From a bacterium (GTDB lineage: Bacteria > CLD3 > SB21): a DNA stretch of 64,000 nt. Both the position numbers and the translations under genes were made by a program. The notes under the pieces are model-generated. The model worked only from the letters and a program-made list of their open reading frames with translations. It did not search any database and had not been told where the DNA came from. The stretch lies in the NCBI GenBank assembly GCA_008933615.1, contig WBUR01000018.1, positions 1 through 64,000 of the forward strand, written 5' to 3'. This document shows, one piece after another, positions 34,170 through 41,810 of the stretch; position 1 is the stretch's first letter; each line of letters starts with the position of its first letter.

Positions 34170-35335
34170 TTATACGCTATGTGCCTCTCAATCCTAACAT
34201 CTTAGTGCATGACCGATTTTGTATACAAGGATGGACTATATCGTCCGACGATAAAAACGATTTACATCTTCCTAGATGATGGAGGCCAACGAGAAGCTGA
34301 CTATTATGGTTTCACTACCTTGCTGATCGACGAATTTTCTTTTCAATCACTTGAATCACAGGTTTTTTCCCTTTGCAAACAGTTCAATATCACAGAACTC
34401 CATGCCATGAAATTACATCAGGAAGGACAATTAATTGATGATATGAACACATACGATACATTCTACACTACTATTTTGGATTCCCTCGCTAGTGTTCTGG
34501 AAAAAGCCAATTACTGTTATCTACGATCCATTTTAGCTTCTAAGAAGATAATTGATAAGGTAAACAAATTTCATTTTGATACTCTCAAGGATAGCAGTGT
34601 TATAATGCGTGGGAAACCACTCCCAACAGAGATTTTGAAATTATATCAATATGTTGCATTTCCAGTAGATCAGAGTTTACACAAAATAGACTGTGACAGC
34701 ACTGTTAGCATTAACTTGCAAGTTGATAGAAAAGACGAACTCGATTCAACAATACTGAACAAGAAGACATATTTATCTGGCCATCATGTATCGAATTTTT
34801 ACAATGCGGCAGAATTAATTCCTCGGTTATTAAATATCCTTATCGAACTTGGCTTAAAAAAACAATGCAAAATATCCAACTTTTCAATTGTATCGGACAA
34901 AGTTTCTCCTGGAATTGGAGTGGTTGATGCCATAGCAAATTTTGGGTTTAATTTTGCAAAGTGTGCAATCAAACCTGTACCGTCGCAAACTGAACAAAGA
35001 AAATCTGATTTATTCACTCACTTTTTGAATCGAATAAGTTGGTCTACCGACCAAGTAACTACCGTAAAATCGTCAATCAGAAATTCAATTACATTTGAGA
35101 ATGGAAGTTTCCATTATTTGACTGACACGCCCATTTCGGTTTTCGAGATGAAACATTAAGCGAGGCACACAGCGTATAACATGCGGCTTCCACGAGCCGC
35201 TTCGCGACGCCTTTTGATTTGACGATAGAGAGATTGTGGGCGTTGCTTCGCCAGTAGCTCGCTCACGTATTGAGTATGTTCTTAATTAACTATAATTTTC
35301 CTTGCGTGCGAGCTACTGCGTGTAGCCGCTCAGCG
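34170..35335 (+). mobile_element. Solitary integron-cassette-like unit
   Basis: One gene in forward orientation is bounded by a core-like site G|TTATAC at 34169 and a second G|TTATCT at 35335, which closes an attC-like structure. The first 20 bases after the left junction (GTTATACGCT...) are the inverted complement of 35161-35180 (...AGCGTATAAC), 18 of 20 matching. This is the relation expected between the start of a cassette and the left arm of its attC. No integrase gene lies in the window. Confidence 0.55.
34209..35159 (+). CDS. Cassette-borne protein, possibly DUF3800-like
   Basis: A 316-residue soluble protein with no clear family. The start, IYIFLDDGGQREADYYGFTT, resembles the YIDESG-type N-terminus of DUF3800 proteins (RNase-H-like fold). 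Other parts, such as ELHAMKLHQEG and FSIVSDKVSPGIGVVDAIAN, fit an alpha/beta fold with acidic residues near strands. The base composition is clearly more AT-rich than the neighbours, and the gene lies inside a cassette-like unit. Both facts suggest horizontal gain. DUF3800 genes are often found in defence or mobile contexts, but the present match is weak and function remains unknown. The ATG at 34209 has no strong ribosome site. Confidence 0.65.
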   Translation: MTDFVYKDGLYRPTIKTIYIFLDDGGQREADYYGFTTLLIDEFSFQSLESQVFSLCKQFNITELHAMKLHQEGQLIDDMNTYDTFYTTILDSLASVLEKANYCYLRSILASKKIIDKVNKFHFDTLKDSSVIMRGKPLPTEILKLYQYVAFPVDQSLHKIDCDSTVSINLQVDRKDELDSTILNKKTYLSGHHVSNFYNAAELIPRLLNILIELGLKKQCKISNFSIVSDKVSPGIGVVDAIANFGFNFAKCAIKPVPSQTEQRKSDLFTHFLNRISWSTDQVTTVKSSIRNSITFENGSFHYLTDTPISVFEMKH

Positions 35336-35341
35336 TTATCT
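35174..35341 (+). repeat. attC-like recombination site
   Basis: The left arm GTATAAC plus TGCGGCT faces the right arm AGCCGCT plus GCGTTATC. The ends pair as an R''-L''/L'-R' bulged hairpin. An inner stem pairs AGTAGCTCGC(TC)ACG (35253-35267) with CGTGCGAGCTACT (35305-35317). The 168-bp length is at the long end of known attC sites. The right core has T instead of a purine at one RRR position, so it is not a perfect consensus. Confidence 0.55.
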
Positions 35342-35441
35342 TTGCAGAAAACGACAATTAAAAATATACGTGGAGCAGCGACCACTCCAAAAACGGGCGA
35401 CACCGAAAAGCCAAACGAGTAGGACGAATTGAGGAATGAGT

Positions 35442-35888
35442 ATGACCAACAGCGTAACCTTGCATAGGGTTCTTAAAGTAACTCCTGAAAAAGTATACCG
35501 GGCTTTTACGGATGCTAATGCCATGTCGTTTTGGATCCCGCCTTATGGATTTTTATGCGTGGTGCATCAGATGGATGTGCGTGTGGGCGGCAGTTATAAA
35601 ATGTCCTTTATTAATTTTTCAACCGGAAACGGACATTCTTTTGGAGGAACGTTTTTGGAAATAAAACCGAATGAATTCATAAAACATACCGATAAATTTG
35701 ACGACCCGAACCTGCCCGGTGAAATGATCACGTCGATTTCGCTCACGAAAGTTTCCTGCGGCACCGAATTAAAAATCGTTCAAGAGGGCATTCCTTCGGT
35801 CATCCCGGCAGAGATGTGTTATCTCGGCTGGCAAGAGTCGTTAGAAAAATTAGCAAAGTTAGTTGAACCGGAAATTCCGGATGCTTAA
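35442..35888 (+). CDS. SRPBCC (AHSA1-like) protein
   Basis: A 148-residue protein of the START/SRPBCC superfamily, AHSA1 branch. VTLHRVLKVTPEKVYRAFTD followed by MSFWIPPYGF, then VGGSYKMSFINFSTG and a C-terminal helix (CYLGWQESLEKLAKLVEPE), match the family order. These proteins have a hydrophobic pocket and often bind lipids or drugs; Hsp90 stimulation holds only for the eukaryotic branch. The ATG at 35442 is preferred over the one at 35436 because TGAGGA ends six bases before it. The gene follows the attC-like site directly and could once have been a second cassette, but no attC follows it. Confidence 0.85.
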   Translation: MTNSVTLHRVLKVTPEKVYRAFTDANAMSFWIPPYGFLCVVHQMDVRVGGSYKMSFINFSTGNGHSFGGTFLEIKPNEFIKHTDKFDDPNLPGEMITSISLTKVSCGTELKIVQEGIPSVIPAEMCYLGWQESLEKLAKLVEPEIPDA

Positions 35889-35957
35889 TTTTTCCGGGCG
35901 ACAAATCAACAAATGGAATAGTATTATTTCATAAAAACTAACTGCACGTCGTGTGTT

Positions 35958-36088
35958 ATGAATATTCTAATTTCCGAAATGAAATCCCCCTATATCCCCC
36001 TTTTCAAGGGGGACAAATCCGAATACTGCATTAACCATTCCCCCTTGCAAAGGGGGTTAGGGGGATTGCTTGAATGGTCAATATTCAT
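35958..36088. mobile_element. 131-bp miniature inverted-repeat element over a gene start
   Basis: Perfect 9-bp terminal inverted repeats ATGAATATT (35958-35966) and AATATTCAT (36080-36088) enclose C/G-rich palindromes (CCCCCTTTTCAAGGGGG and CCCCCTTGCAAAGGGGG). No coding capacity of its own is likely. The right end supplies the probable ATG of the following hydrolase gene. Confidence 0.6.
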
Positions 36089-36875
36089 GCCTGTAATGAT
36101 TGTTTTTTTATGCCTCTCCTCCTGCGACGGCATCGTCAATTGGATGTCCTTTCACCCGGACACGAATACCTATATAGCAGAAAAAGACCTGCCGGAGTAT
36201 GTTCATGTAGTTAAGATACGCACGTCGGACAGCCTTACGATACAGGGGCTTTATTTTTCGGATAAAAACGATTCCGTCAAGTCGAAGATCATCGTTTATT
36301 TTCACGGCAATGCAGGGAATATGTATCATCGAATTACGGAAGGCGCGAAGTTGTTTGAGTTGGGCTACGACGTGCTGGTCGTGAGTTACCGAGGCTATGC
36401 GCGCAGTGAAGGGAGCCCGTCGGAGCAGGGGATCTATACCGACGGCAGGGCGGCGTTGGATTTCGTCACGCGCGATCTCGGATATAAGATGAACGACGCA
36501 GTGATCTATGGCCGCTCTATCGGAACGACGGTTGCGATCGACGCCGCGCAGGGGCTGGATATTGCGAAACTTATTCTCATCACACCACTATCTTCCGGCG
36601 CCGCGTATGCAGAAGCGAAAGGCTTGGAGTGGCTGGAATTCATGGTAGGAAAGCCCTTTCCATCCATCGATAAAATAAATAATGTAAAATGCCCGCTGTT
36701 GATTATTCACGGCGACGCGGACGAAGTGATACCGCAGAGGCTCGGCCTGGATCTGTATAAGGCATATTCGGGCATGAAAAAATTTATTTCCATTCCGGGC
36801 GGTGGACACAATAACCTGGATTATGTTTACCCCGATTTTTATTGGCGTTCGATCAAAGAGTTTTTGTATGAGTAA
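36087..36875 (+). CDS. Alpha/beta-hydrolase lipoprotein
   Basis: A 262-residue serine hydrolase from the ATG at 36087. A lipoprotein signal ends LSSC (Cys13). The fold shows VYFHGNAGN (oxyanion hole), the nucleophile elbow GRSIG (Ser144), HGDADEVIP (Asp212) and GGGHNNL (His241), so the triad is complete. It resembles the YfhR/BEM46-type membrane-anchored hydrolases; the substrate is unknown. A longer frame from 35958 would add 43 residues encoded by a miniature inverted-repeat element and place the lipoprotein signal in the middle of the protein. That start is therefore rejected. Confidence 0.82.
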   Translation: MPVMIVFLCLSSCDGIVNWMSFHPDTNTYIAEKDLPEYVHVVKIRTSDSLTIQGLYFSDKNDSVKSKIIVYFHGNAGNMYHRITEGAKLFELGYDVLVVSYRGYARSEGSPSEQGIYTDGRAALDFVTRDLGYKMNDAVIYGRSIGTTVAIDAAQGLDIAKLILITPLSSGAAYAEAKGLEWLEFMVGKPFPSIDKINNVKCPLLIIHGDADEVIPQRLGLDLYKAYSGMKKFISIPGGGHNNLDYVYPDFYWRSIKEFLYE

Positions 36876-36886
36876 ATAGACGGATC

Positions 36887-36907
36887 GTCATGCTGAGCCT
36901 GTCGAAG
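36887..36907. repeat. Short dispersed repeat word
   Basis: ATGCTGAGCCTGTCGAAG in the gap after the hydrolase gene. Related words (TCAGGACAAGCTTGTCGAAC) lie inside the inverted-repeat unit at 21.7 kb. Such words recur in many bacterial genomes next to genes; here only a fragment is left. Confidence 0.35.
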
Positions 36908-37005
36908 CAGGGCGGAGAATTAATAATGTCACTCTTTGGCAGCGGAATACGAAAAATATTATTGGCCGGTTTATTACCAGATATCATTTTCAAAGGAGAC
37001 AAGAT

Positions 37006-37320
37006 ATGTCAGGATCTGTCATAACGCGCATCTGGCACGGTAAGACCAAAGCCGAGCATGCCGAGGAATATCTGGAATTTGTTGTCAAAACGGGCGTGCG
37101 GGATTACAAAAAAACGCCGGGTAATCTTTCAGTTCAGATCCTGAGGCGCATCGACGGCGCAGAGTGTCATTTCTGGACGGTGACGCGATGGAACAGCGTG
37201 GAGAATATCAAGAAATTCGCCGGCGAGGATTACGAAAAGGCGCATTATTATCCAGAGGATAAGAACTATTTATTAGAATTTGAACCTAACGTTATTCATT
37301 GCGAGACGTTTGATTATTGA
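37006..37320 (+). CDS. Antibiotic-biosynthesis-monooxygenase-like (ABM) small protein
   Basis: A 104-residue protein with the ferredoxin-like ABM fold pattern: ITRIWHGKTKAEHAEEYLEF, then PGNLSVQILRRIDGAECHFW and WNSVENIKKFAGEDYEKAHY. The family holds quinol monooxygenases, heme-degrading enzymes and proteins without known activity. Aromatic and His residues line the presumed pocket, but no specific heme motif can be claimed. AAAGGAG lies ahead of the ATG. It appears monocistronic, convergent with the acid phosphatase gene. Confidence 0.78.
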   Translation: MSGSVITRIWHGKTKAEHAEEYLEFVVKTGVRDYKKTPGNLSVQILRRIDGAECHFWTVTRWNSVENIKKFAGEDYEKAHYYPEDKNYLLEFEPNVIHCETFDY

Positions 37321-37350
37321 GCCAACGGTCACCCTTACAGAACTCAATAT

Positions 37351-38142
37351 TTACTTCACGCGAAGCGCCGCTCTTTGTTTCGCATCCCGCGTACTATCCG
37401 GCAGTCCGTATTTGTAATCGTAAATTGCTTCTTCCCAGTCGCCGTAGATCGGGTTGGGGAGGATGATAAATTTACTGCCCCACTGATCTTTCAGTTTTTC
37501 CACACCGTCAAAGCGTTCCGCAATACTCTTCTTTTCAAAAATGTACGTAAAATCATTAAGATTATCGCCGCAAAGTAGTACGACCTCGTGCGTCTCGGCC
37601 ACTTTCAATCGGCGTTTTTCCTTGCCGCCGGGTTCTGTTCGCAGCAATACGTGGCTGTCATCAGCCTGCGGGAATCCCATTTTGACGAGGTTGGCCAGCG
37701 TACCTTCTTTTTCTTCGGACTTACGATTGGAAATATAAAAGACTTCCGCGCCTTTGGATACGGCATAGTTCATGAACTCCAATGCGCCGGGAACCGGAAT
37801 GGACTGCGCGCCCTGGGTCCATGCTTTCCACGTAGCCTGCGAAAAAGATCCATCCGTAACGATTAGGTTTGCGTTGTATGGACTGTTGTCCAAAACCGTT
37901 TCGTCAATGTCCACGATCACGGCGGGTTTTTTATCGAATTTATTCTGAAGCGCTTCGTCGAGCCTGAACTTTGCCAGCGCGTAGGCCTGATAACACAATG
38001 CGCGGTATTCTCCCGATGTCTGGTGCCATAGCATAGCATTGACCGCAATCGCGTTCTTTGATCGTTCGATGGTATTTGTCTGCGTGCGCAAGGCTGTGCA
38101 GGAAATAAATGTGAAGAAGATCAGTATGAAAATGTGTTTCAT
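37351..38142 (-). CDS. Class B/C-type acid phosphatase lipoprotein (5'-nucleotidase, e(P4) family)
   Basis: A 263-residue HAD-superfamily phosphatase. A signal with lipobox FISC (Cys15) anchors it to the outer membrane or the periplasmic face. The catalytic motif is DIDETVLDN (Asp78, Asp80), followed by GAEVFYISNR (motif II) and a C-terminal acidic motif LLCGDNLNDF. The e(P4) group removes phosphate from nucleotides such as NMN so that the nucleoside can be taken up. Length and motif spacing fit the family. A repeat-rich 382-bp region lies upstream of its start. Confidence 0.9.
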   Translation of the reverse strand: MKHIFILIFFTFISCTALRTQTNTIERSKNAIAVNAMLWHQTSGEYRALCYQAYALAKFRLDEALQNKFDKKPAVIVDIDETVLDNSPYNANLIVTDGSFSQATWKAWTQGAQSIPVPGALEFMNYAVSKGAEVFYISNRKSEEKEGTLANLVKMGFPQADDSHVLLRTEPGGKEKRRLKVAETHEVVLLCGDNLNDFTYIFEKKSIAERFDGVEKLKDQWGSKFIILPNPIYGDWEEAIYDYKYGLPDSTRDAKQRAALRVK

Positions 38143-38179
38143 GTCGGTTTCTCCTTATGTGATATTAGGTTTGGGTATT

Positions 38180-38379
38180 GGTGTTATTTCCCCTTTAGCA
38201 AAGGGATTCGGTATTATTCCCCGTTAACAAAGGGATTCGGTATTATTCCGCGTTAACAAAGGGATTCGGTATTATTTCCCGTTAGCAAAGGGTTTCGGTA
38301 TCATTCCCCCTCAGCAAAGGGTTTCGGTATCATTCCCCCTCAGCAAAGGGTTTCGGTATTATTCCCCCTTAGCAAAGGG
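38180..38379. repeat. Tandem array of seven about 29-bp units
   Basis: Units start at 38180, 38210, 38239, 38268, 38297, 38326 and 38355. The core is GGTATTATTCCCC(T/G)TTAGC followed by AAAGGG(A/T)TTC. The first is 30 bases and the last is cut at AAAGGG. Units 5 and 6 are identical. There are no spacers, so this is not CRISPR. Each unit contains a weak CCC...GGG dyad. Confidence 0.9.
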
Positions 38380-38404
38380 TGTACACCCTTTGCTAAGGGG
38401 GAAT
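38361..38404. repeat. 44-bp perfect palindrome
   Basis: ATTCCCCCTTAGCAAAGGG then TGTACA then its exact complement, 22 bp per arm with no loop. It ends the 29-bp array. In RNA it would make a very stable hairpin; in DNA it could extrude a cruciform. Confidence 0.92.
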
Positions 38405-38438
38405 TAGTGGGTACAAAAATTTAGCGGTTAATATAAAA

Positions 38439-38493
38439 TCAAGCTTTCCCGAATAAACTCAAGCTTTCCCGAATAAACTCAAGCTTTCCCGAA
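38439..38493. repeat. Three tandem 20-bp units
   Basis: TCAAGCTTTCCCGAATAAAC is repeated at 38439, 38459 and 38479; the third copy is cut after CCCGAA. The first two are identical. Confidence 0.9.
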
Positions 38494-38524
38494 ATGTTTC
38501 ATGATTGCGCAATTAATGCCCATA

Positions 38525-39913
38525 CTAAAATTCAAATGTCCCCAACCGATCCGGAACGGTAACGTTGTTGAATCCTTCGACGCGAAGTGCCGCTGCGAAA
38601 GGCTGACTTTGCGTTTCTTCACCGTGAACCAGAAAAACAGACGCCTGCTTGCCAACTTTTTTTACGAATTTCATCAGATCGTTCTTATCCGCGTGCCCGC
38701 TGAATGAATTGAGCTTCACGACGTTTGCATTTACTGCATACTCCTCGCCAAATATTTTTATCGGACTGATTTTGTCTACTAATTTTCTTCCCAACGTATG
38801 TTCCGCCATGAACCCTACGATCAGTATCGTATTATTTGAATTCTCGATATTGTTCGCGAGATGGTGCAGAATGCGGCCTGCCTCGCACATACCGGAGGCG
38901 GATACGATAATACACGGTTCCTTGAGGTCATTCAACTTTTTAGACTCGTCGGCCTTTTTGATGTAACGCAACCCATCAAAGCTAAAAGGGTTATCGTTTT
39001 TCGAGAGCAAGTATTGCGCTTCAGCGTCGTAGTATCGCGGATATTTCTTGAACACTTCGGTCACATTTACCGCCAATGGACTGTCAACAAAAACAGGTAT
39101 CCCCGGCACTAGTTTATTTTCATACAGTTTGTTTAAATGATATACAATTTCCTGTGTTCGCTCAACGCTGAAAGCCGGAATGATGATCTTTCCGTTCTTC
39201 TTAACGGTTTCTTTGATCACTCTGACCAGATCGCCTTGAATTTCTTTTGCCGGATCGTGAAGCTTATTTCCATAAGTGCTTTCCGAGATCAAAAGATCCA
39301 AATATGTGATCTGATCGGGGTCTTCGATGATCGGCAGATTGGACCTTCCGAGATCGCCGGTGAATCCCATACGCAACGTTTTGCTATTTTCAACGATCTC
39401 GAGCAGAAGCATCGCGGAACCAAACATGTGGCCCGCATTAAAAAAAGTTACCTTGACATTCGGAATGGGTTGAAACGTTTGTCCGTAATCGATGCCTTTA
39501 AAATGTTTCAGCGAGGCCTCTGCGTCTTTGATCGTATACAACGGTTTGCGGAGCATTTCGCCTTTTTTGGCAAGCCGCTTATTCATGAATTCTACATCAC
39601 GTTCCTGAATGAACGCCGAATCCTGCAGCATCACCGTACAGAGATCAACCGTGGGCGCGGTACAATGGATGGCTCCGTTAAATCCCTGCTGAACGAGATT
39701 CGGAATATTTCCGCTGTGGTCAATGTGAGCATGGGAAAGAACCATGGCATCCACTTCCGCCGGATCGAATGGGAAATTTTTATTTCGGCTGAATGCTTCG
39801 TCACGTCGTCCCTGGAAAAGGCCGCAATCAAGGAGAAGTTTTTTCCCTCCAATGGTAAGAAGATGTTGTGAGCCGGTTACGCTTTTTGCAGCGCCGCAGA
39901 ATTGTATGTCCAT
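38525..39913 (-). CDS. MBL-fold/beta-CASP RNase-like metallo-hydrolase
   Basis: A 462-residue protein with the metallo-beta-lactamase core motif HAHIDH (His61, His63, Asp65, His66), a beta-CASP domain (about 185-350; IIPAFSVERTQEIVYHL) and a C-terminal RMMBL segment (LNSFSGHADKNDLMKFV). This is the CPSF73/RNase J-like arrangement of Zn-dependent endo- or exoribonucleases. Bacterial members of this length (YSH1-type) process or decay RNA. The key His and Asp residues are all present. The upstream neighbour is an NAD-binding protein on the same strand, 81 bp away. Confidence 0.9.
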   Translation of the reverse strand: MDIQFCGAAKSVTGSQHLLTIGGKKLLLDCGLFQGRRDEAFSRNKNFPFDPAEVDAMVLSHAHIDHSGNIPNLVQQGFNGAIHCTAPTVDLCTVMLQDSAFIQERDVEFMNKRLAKKGEMLRKPLYTIKDAEASLKHFKGIDYGQTFQPIPNVKVTFFNAGHMFGSAMLLLEIVENSKTLRMGFTGDLGRSNLPIIEDPDQITYLDLLISESTYGNKLHDPAKEIQGDLVRVIKETVKKNGKIIIPAFSVERTQEIVYHLNKLYENKLVPGIPVFVDSPLAVNVTEVFKKYPRYYDAEAQYLLSKNDNPFSFDGLRYIKKADESKKLNDLKEPCIIVSASGMCEAGRILHHLANNIENSNNTILIVGFMAEHTLGRKLVDKISPIKIFGEEYAVNANVVKLNSFSGHADKNDLMKFVKKVGKQASVFLVHGEETQSQPFAAALRVEGFNNVTVPDRLGTFEF

Positions 39914-39993
39914 GATCTCCTCTAAATTTAGTGAATACGGCTAACCGCAAAGAGCGCAAAGGCCGCTAAGAAAATGCTTGACGTACTGTGCGG

Positions 39994-40671
39994 TTATGTT
40001 TTCGTTTTCATTTTTTCGTCATAAATAGTCTGGATCACATCGGATTCATAGGTGCGCTTGCCCTGCAAGTCGAGTTTCGCCATGGTGACCATTGCCTCCG
40101 CCACAACCAATGCCCGGATCGCGCGGTATTTCCGCCATCGCCCGATGAGAATGAAGCCGAAGATCCTGAAAAGGAACATGGCGATCTTTTCGCCAAGCCG
40201 GAATTCCGCGCGGTTTCCCAGCAACAGCGACGGGCGGAAGATATGAATGGCGCTGAATTTCAATCCTGAAACGGCTTCTTCTATGTTGCCTTTGACCCGA
40301 TTATAAAAAACACCCGATTTGGATGACGCACCCAACGCCGTGACAATGAGAAGTTGCCCCGCGCCATTTCGTGATGCAATGGTTGCGATGTTATACGGGT
40401 ATGTAAAATCAACTTTGTAAAACGCATCTTGCGATCCGGCTGTTTTTATGGTCGTGCCCAAACAGCAAAACACCTCGTCCGCTTTTATTAAGTGCGCATG
40501 GTATTCCAAATTATCAAAATCAACCACTTGTTGCTGCAACTTGGGATGTTGGAGCGGCAGTGCTTTTCTCACGAATACGATGACTTTGGAATAGAGTTCC
40601 TCTCGCAGAAGGGCATCTAAACACGAACTTCCAATAAGCCCGCCGGCGCCGACAAGTAGAGCAGTTCGCAT
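39994..40671 (-). CDS. NAD(P)H-binding SDR-type protein (HTATIP2-like)
   Basis: A 225-residue Rossmann protein. The nucleotide-binding motif LLVGAGGLIGSSCLD lies at the N-terminus; the ATG at 40671 is chosen because the fold begins there. FCCLGTTIKTAGSQDAFYKVD and VTALGASSKSGVFYNRVKG match atypical SDR proteins of the HTATIP2/YbjT type. A hydrophobic helix near 165-180 follows. These proteins lack the canonical YxxxK triad, and YNRVKG is the closest match. The likely role is NAD(P)-dependent binding or reduction. An upstream in-frame start at 40695 adds eight residues and is less likely. Confidence 0.85.
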   Translation of the reverse strand: MRTALLVGAGGLIGSSCLDALLREELYSKVIVFVRKALPLQHPKLQQQVVDFDNLEYHAHLIKADEVFCCLGTTIKTAGSQDAFYKVDFTYPYNIATIASRNGAGQLLIVTALGASSKSGVFYNRVKGNIEEAVSGLKFSAIHIFRPSLLLGNRAEFRLGEKIAMFLFRIFGFILIGRWRKYRAIRALVVAEAMVTMAKLDLQGKRTYESDVIQTIYDEKMKTKT

Positions 40672-40826
40672 ATATACCGTGAATAGTTTGATCAAAAACT
40701 TATTAAATTTTACACAATTTTTTCAGTAATTACAGTAAAAAAGTTGTCTTTTCAGAAAAGTTTTATTACTATGAGTCATTCACAAAACACAGAGTTATTC
40801 ACATCGTAAACAAAAGGAGTATTATC

Positions 40827-41657
40827 ATGCGAAACATGATTATGTTCATGCTGGCCATCGCGTTGATCCCATCATTGGATGCACAGATTGCGATTCCCCG
40901 CCAGAGCCCAAAGGCTACCGTTACACAGACGGTCGGTATCACCGAAGTCTCGATCTCGTATTGCCGCCCTGCAGTAAAAGGCAGAGAGATCTGGGGCAAA
41001 CTGGTTCCATACAACGAAGTATGGCGAACGGGGGCCAATGAGAATACGACGTTCACGATCAGCGATACCGTGAAGATTGAGGGAACGAAACTTGCGCCCG
41101 GGACGTACGGATTACAAACCATTCCGAACACGGACGAATGGACGATTGTATTGAGTAAAGACGCTAAACTTTGGGGCGCATTTAATTATAAACCTGAAAA
41201 TGACGCTCTGCGTTTTAAAGTGAAGCCGCAGTCTGCTGAAATAGTAGAACGTATGCGATTCTCATTTGAAGATGTTACGGATAATTCGGCCATGGTGACG
41301 TTGCAATGGGAAAAATTAAAAGTTGTGTTCAAGATCGAAGTTGAAACCCAGGTTTTTACTCTTGCTAAAGCGCGCTCAGCCATTACATGGCAGCCGACAA
41401 TGCAGGCAGCAAATTATTGTTTAGAAAACAACGTGAATCTCGATGAGGCGATGAAATGGATCGATATTTCTATAACGATCCAGGAAAATTACTGGAATCA
41501 CCGAGTCAAAGCGCAATTGCTGACCAAATTCAATAAACAGGCAGATGCTGTAAAGACGATGGAAAAAGCATTACAGTTTGCGAAGTCCATGCCCGAACCG
41601 CCGTTTAATATGAAACAGACGGAAGATATGCTGGCCGAATGGAAAAAGAAGAAATAA
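40827..41657 (+). CDS. DUF2911 protein, first of three tandem paralogues
   Basis: A 276-residue exported protein with a signal peptide (ending LDAQ). The DUF2911 domain (about 28-180) has the signature YCRPAVKGREIWGKLVPYNE then VWRTGANENTTFTIS and LAPGTYGLQTIP. A helical C-terminal region (about 190-276) resembles TPR-type helices. DUF2911 proteins are predicted to be secreted beta-sandwich proteins of unknown function, common in Bacteroidota and relatives. AAAGGAG stands seven bases before the ATG. A terminator follows. Confidence 0.85.
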   Translation: MRNMIMFMLAIALIPSLDAQIAIPRQSPKATVTQTVGITEVSISYCRPAVKGREIWGKLVPYNEVWRTGANENTTFTISDTVKIEGTKLAPGTYGLQTIPNTDEWTIVLSKDAKLWGAFNYKPENDALRFKVKPQSAEIVERMRFSFEDVTDNSAMVTLQWEKLKVVFKIEVETQVFTLAKARSAITWQPTMQAANYCLENNVNLDEAMKWIDISITIQENYWNHRVKAQLLTKFNKQADAVKTMEKALQFAKSMPEPPFNMKQTEDMLAEWKKKK

Positions 41658-41676
41658 TTCATAACCCATAAGGGTC

Positions 41677-41713
41677 AAAAGCATACATACGACAGTGTGT
41701 ATGCTTTTTTTTT
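41677..41713 (+). terminator. Intrinsic terminator after the first DUF2911 gene
   Basis: GCATACATA pairs with TGTGTATGC (one G:U), loop of six bases, followed by nine T residues at 41705-41713. A run of A precedes the stem. Confidence 0.88.
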
Positions 41714-41810
41714 GTAACAAAAGCGCTCGGTGGGCGTAAACTAGCCATTCAAATAAATTCATATCTTATATGCCATTCTTTTTTTCATCGCATTAAAATG
41801 AGGAGTTATC

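Larger units (their letters stand above)
33901..34208. other. Intergenic region with palindrome, promoter repeat and cassette boundary
   Basis: 308 bp between the TPR gene and the cassette-like gene. It holds a GC-rich palindrome at 33952-33974 (same as hairpin 1 of the 32.5 kb group), the promoter-bearing repeat copy B, an inverted repeat CGAAATTGCG / CGCAATTTCG at 34111-34157, and the GTTATAC core-like site at 34169-34175. Confidence 0.7.
38143..38524. other. Repeat-filled intergenic region
   Basis: 382 bp between divergently spaced genes. Two tandem arrays occupy most of it: 29-bp units (38180-38379), capped by a long palindrome, and 20-bp units (38439-38493). No coding region of its own is seen. 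Confidence 0.8.

Noticed and set aside
35958-36086. N-terminal extension of the alpha/beta hydrolase from the ATG at 35958
   Set aside because: The extra 43 residues come from a palindromic inverted-repeat unit and would place the lipoprotein signal inside the protein.
38180-38379. CRISPR array
   Set aside because: The 29-bp units are directly adjacent with no spacers, and no cas gene is in the window.
39137-39871. A 244-codon plus-strand frame opposite the beta-CASP gene
   Set aside because: Antisense shadow; the minus strand has the full HAHIDH metal site and domain order.
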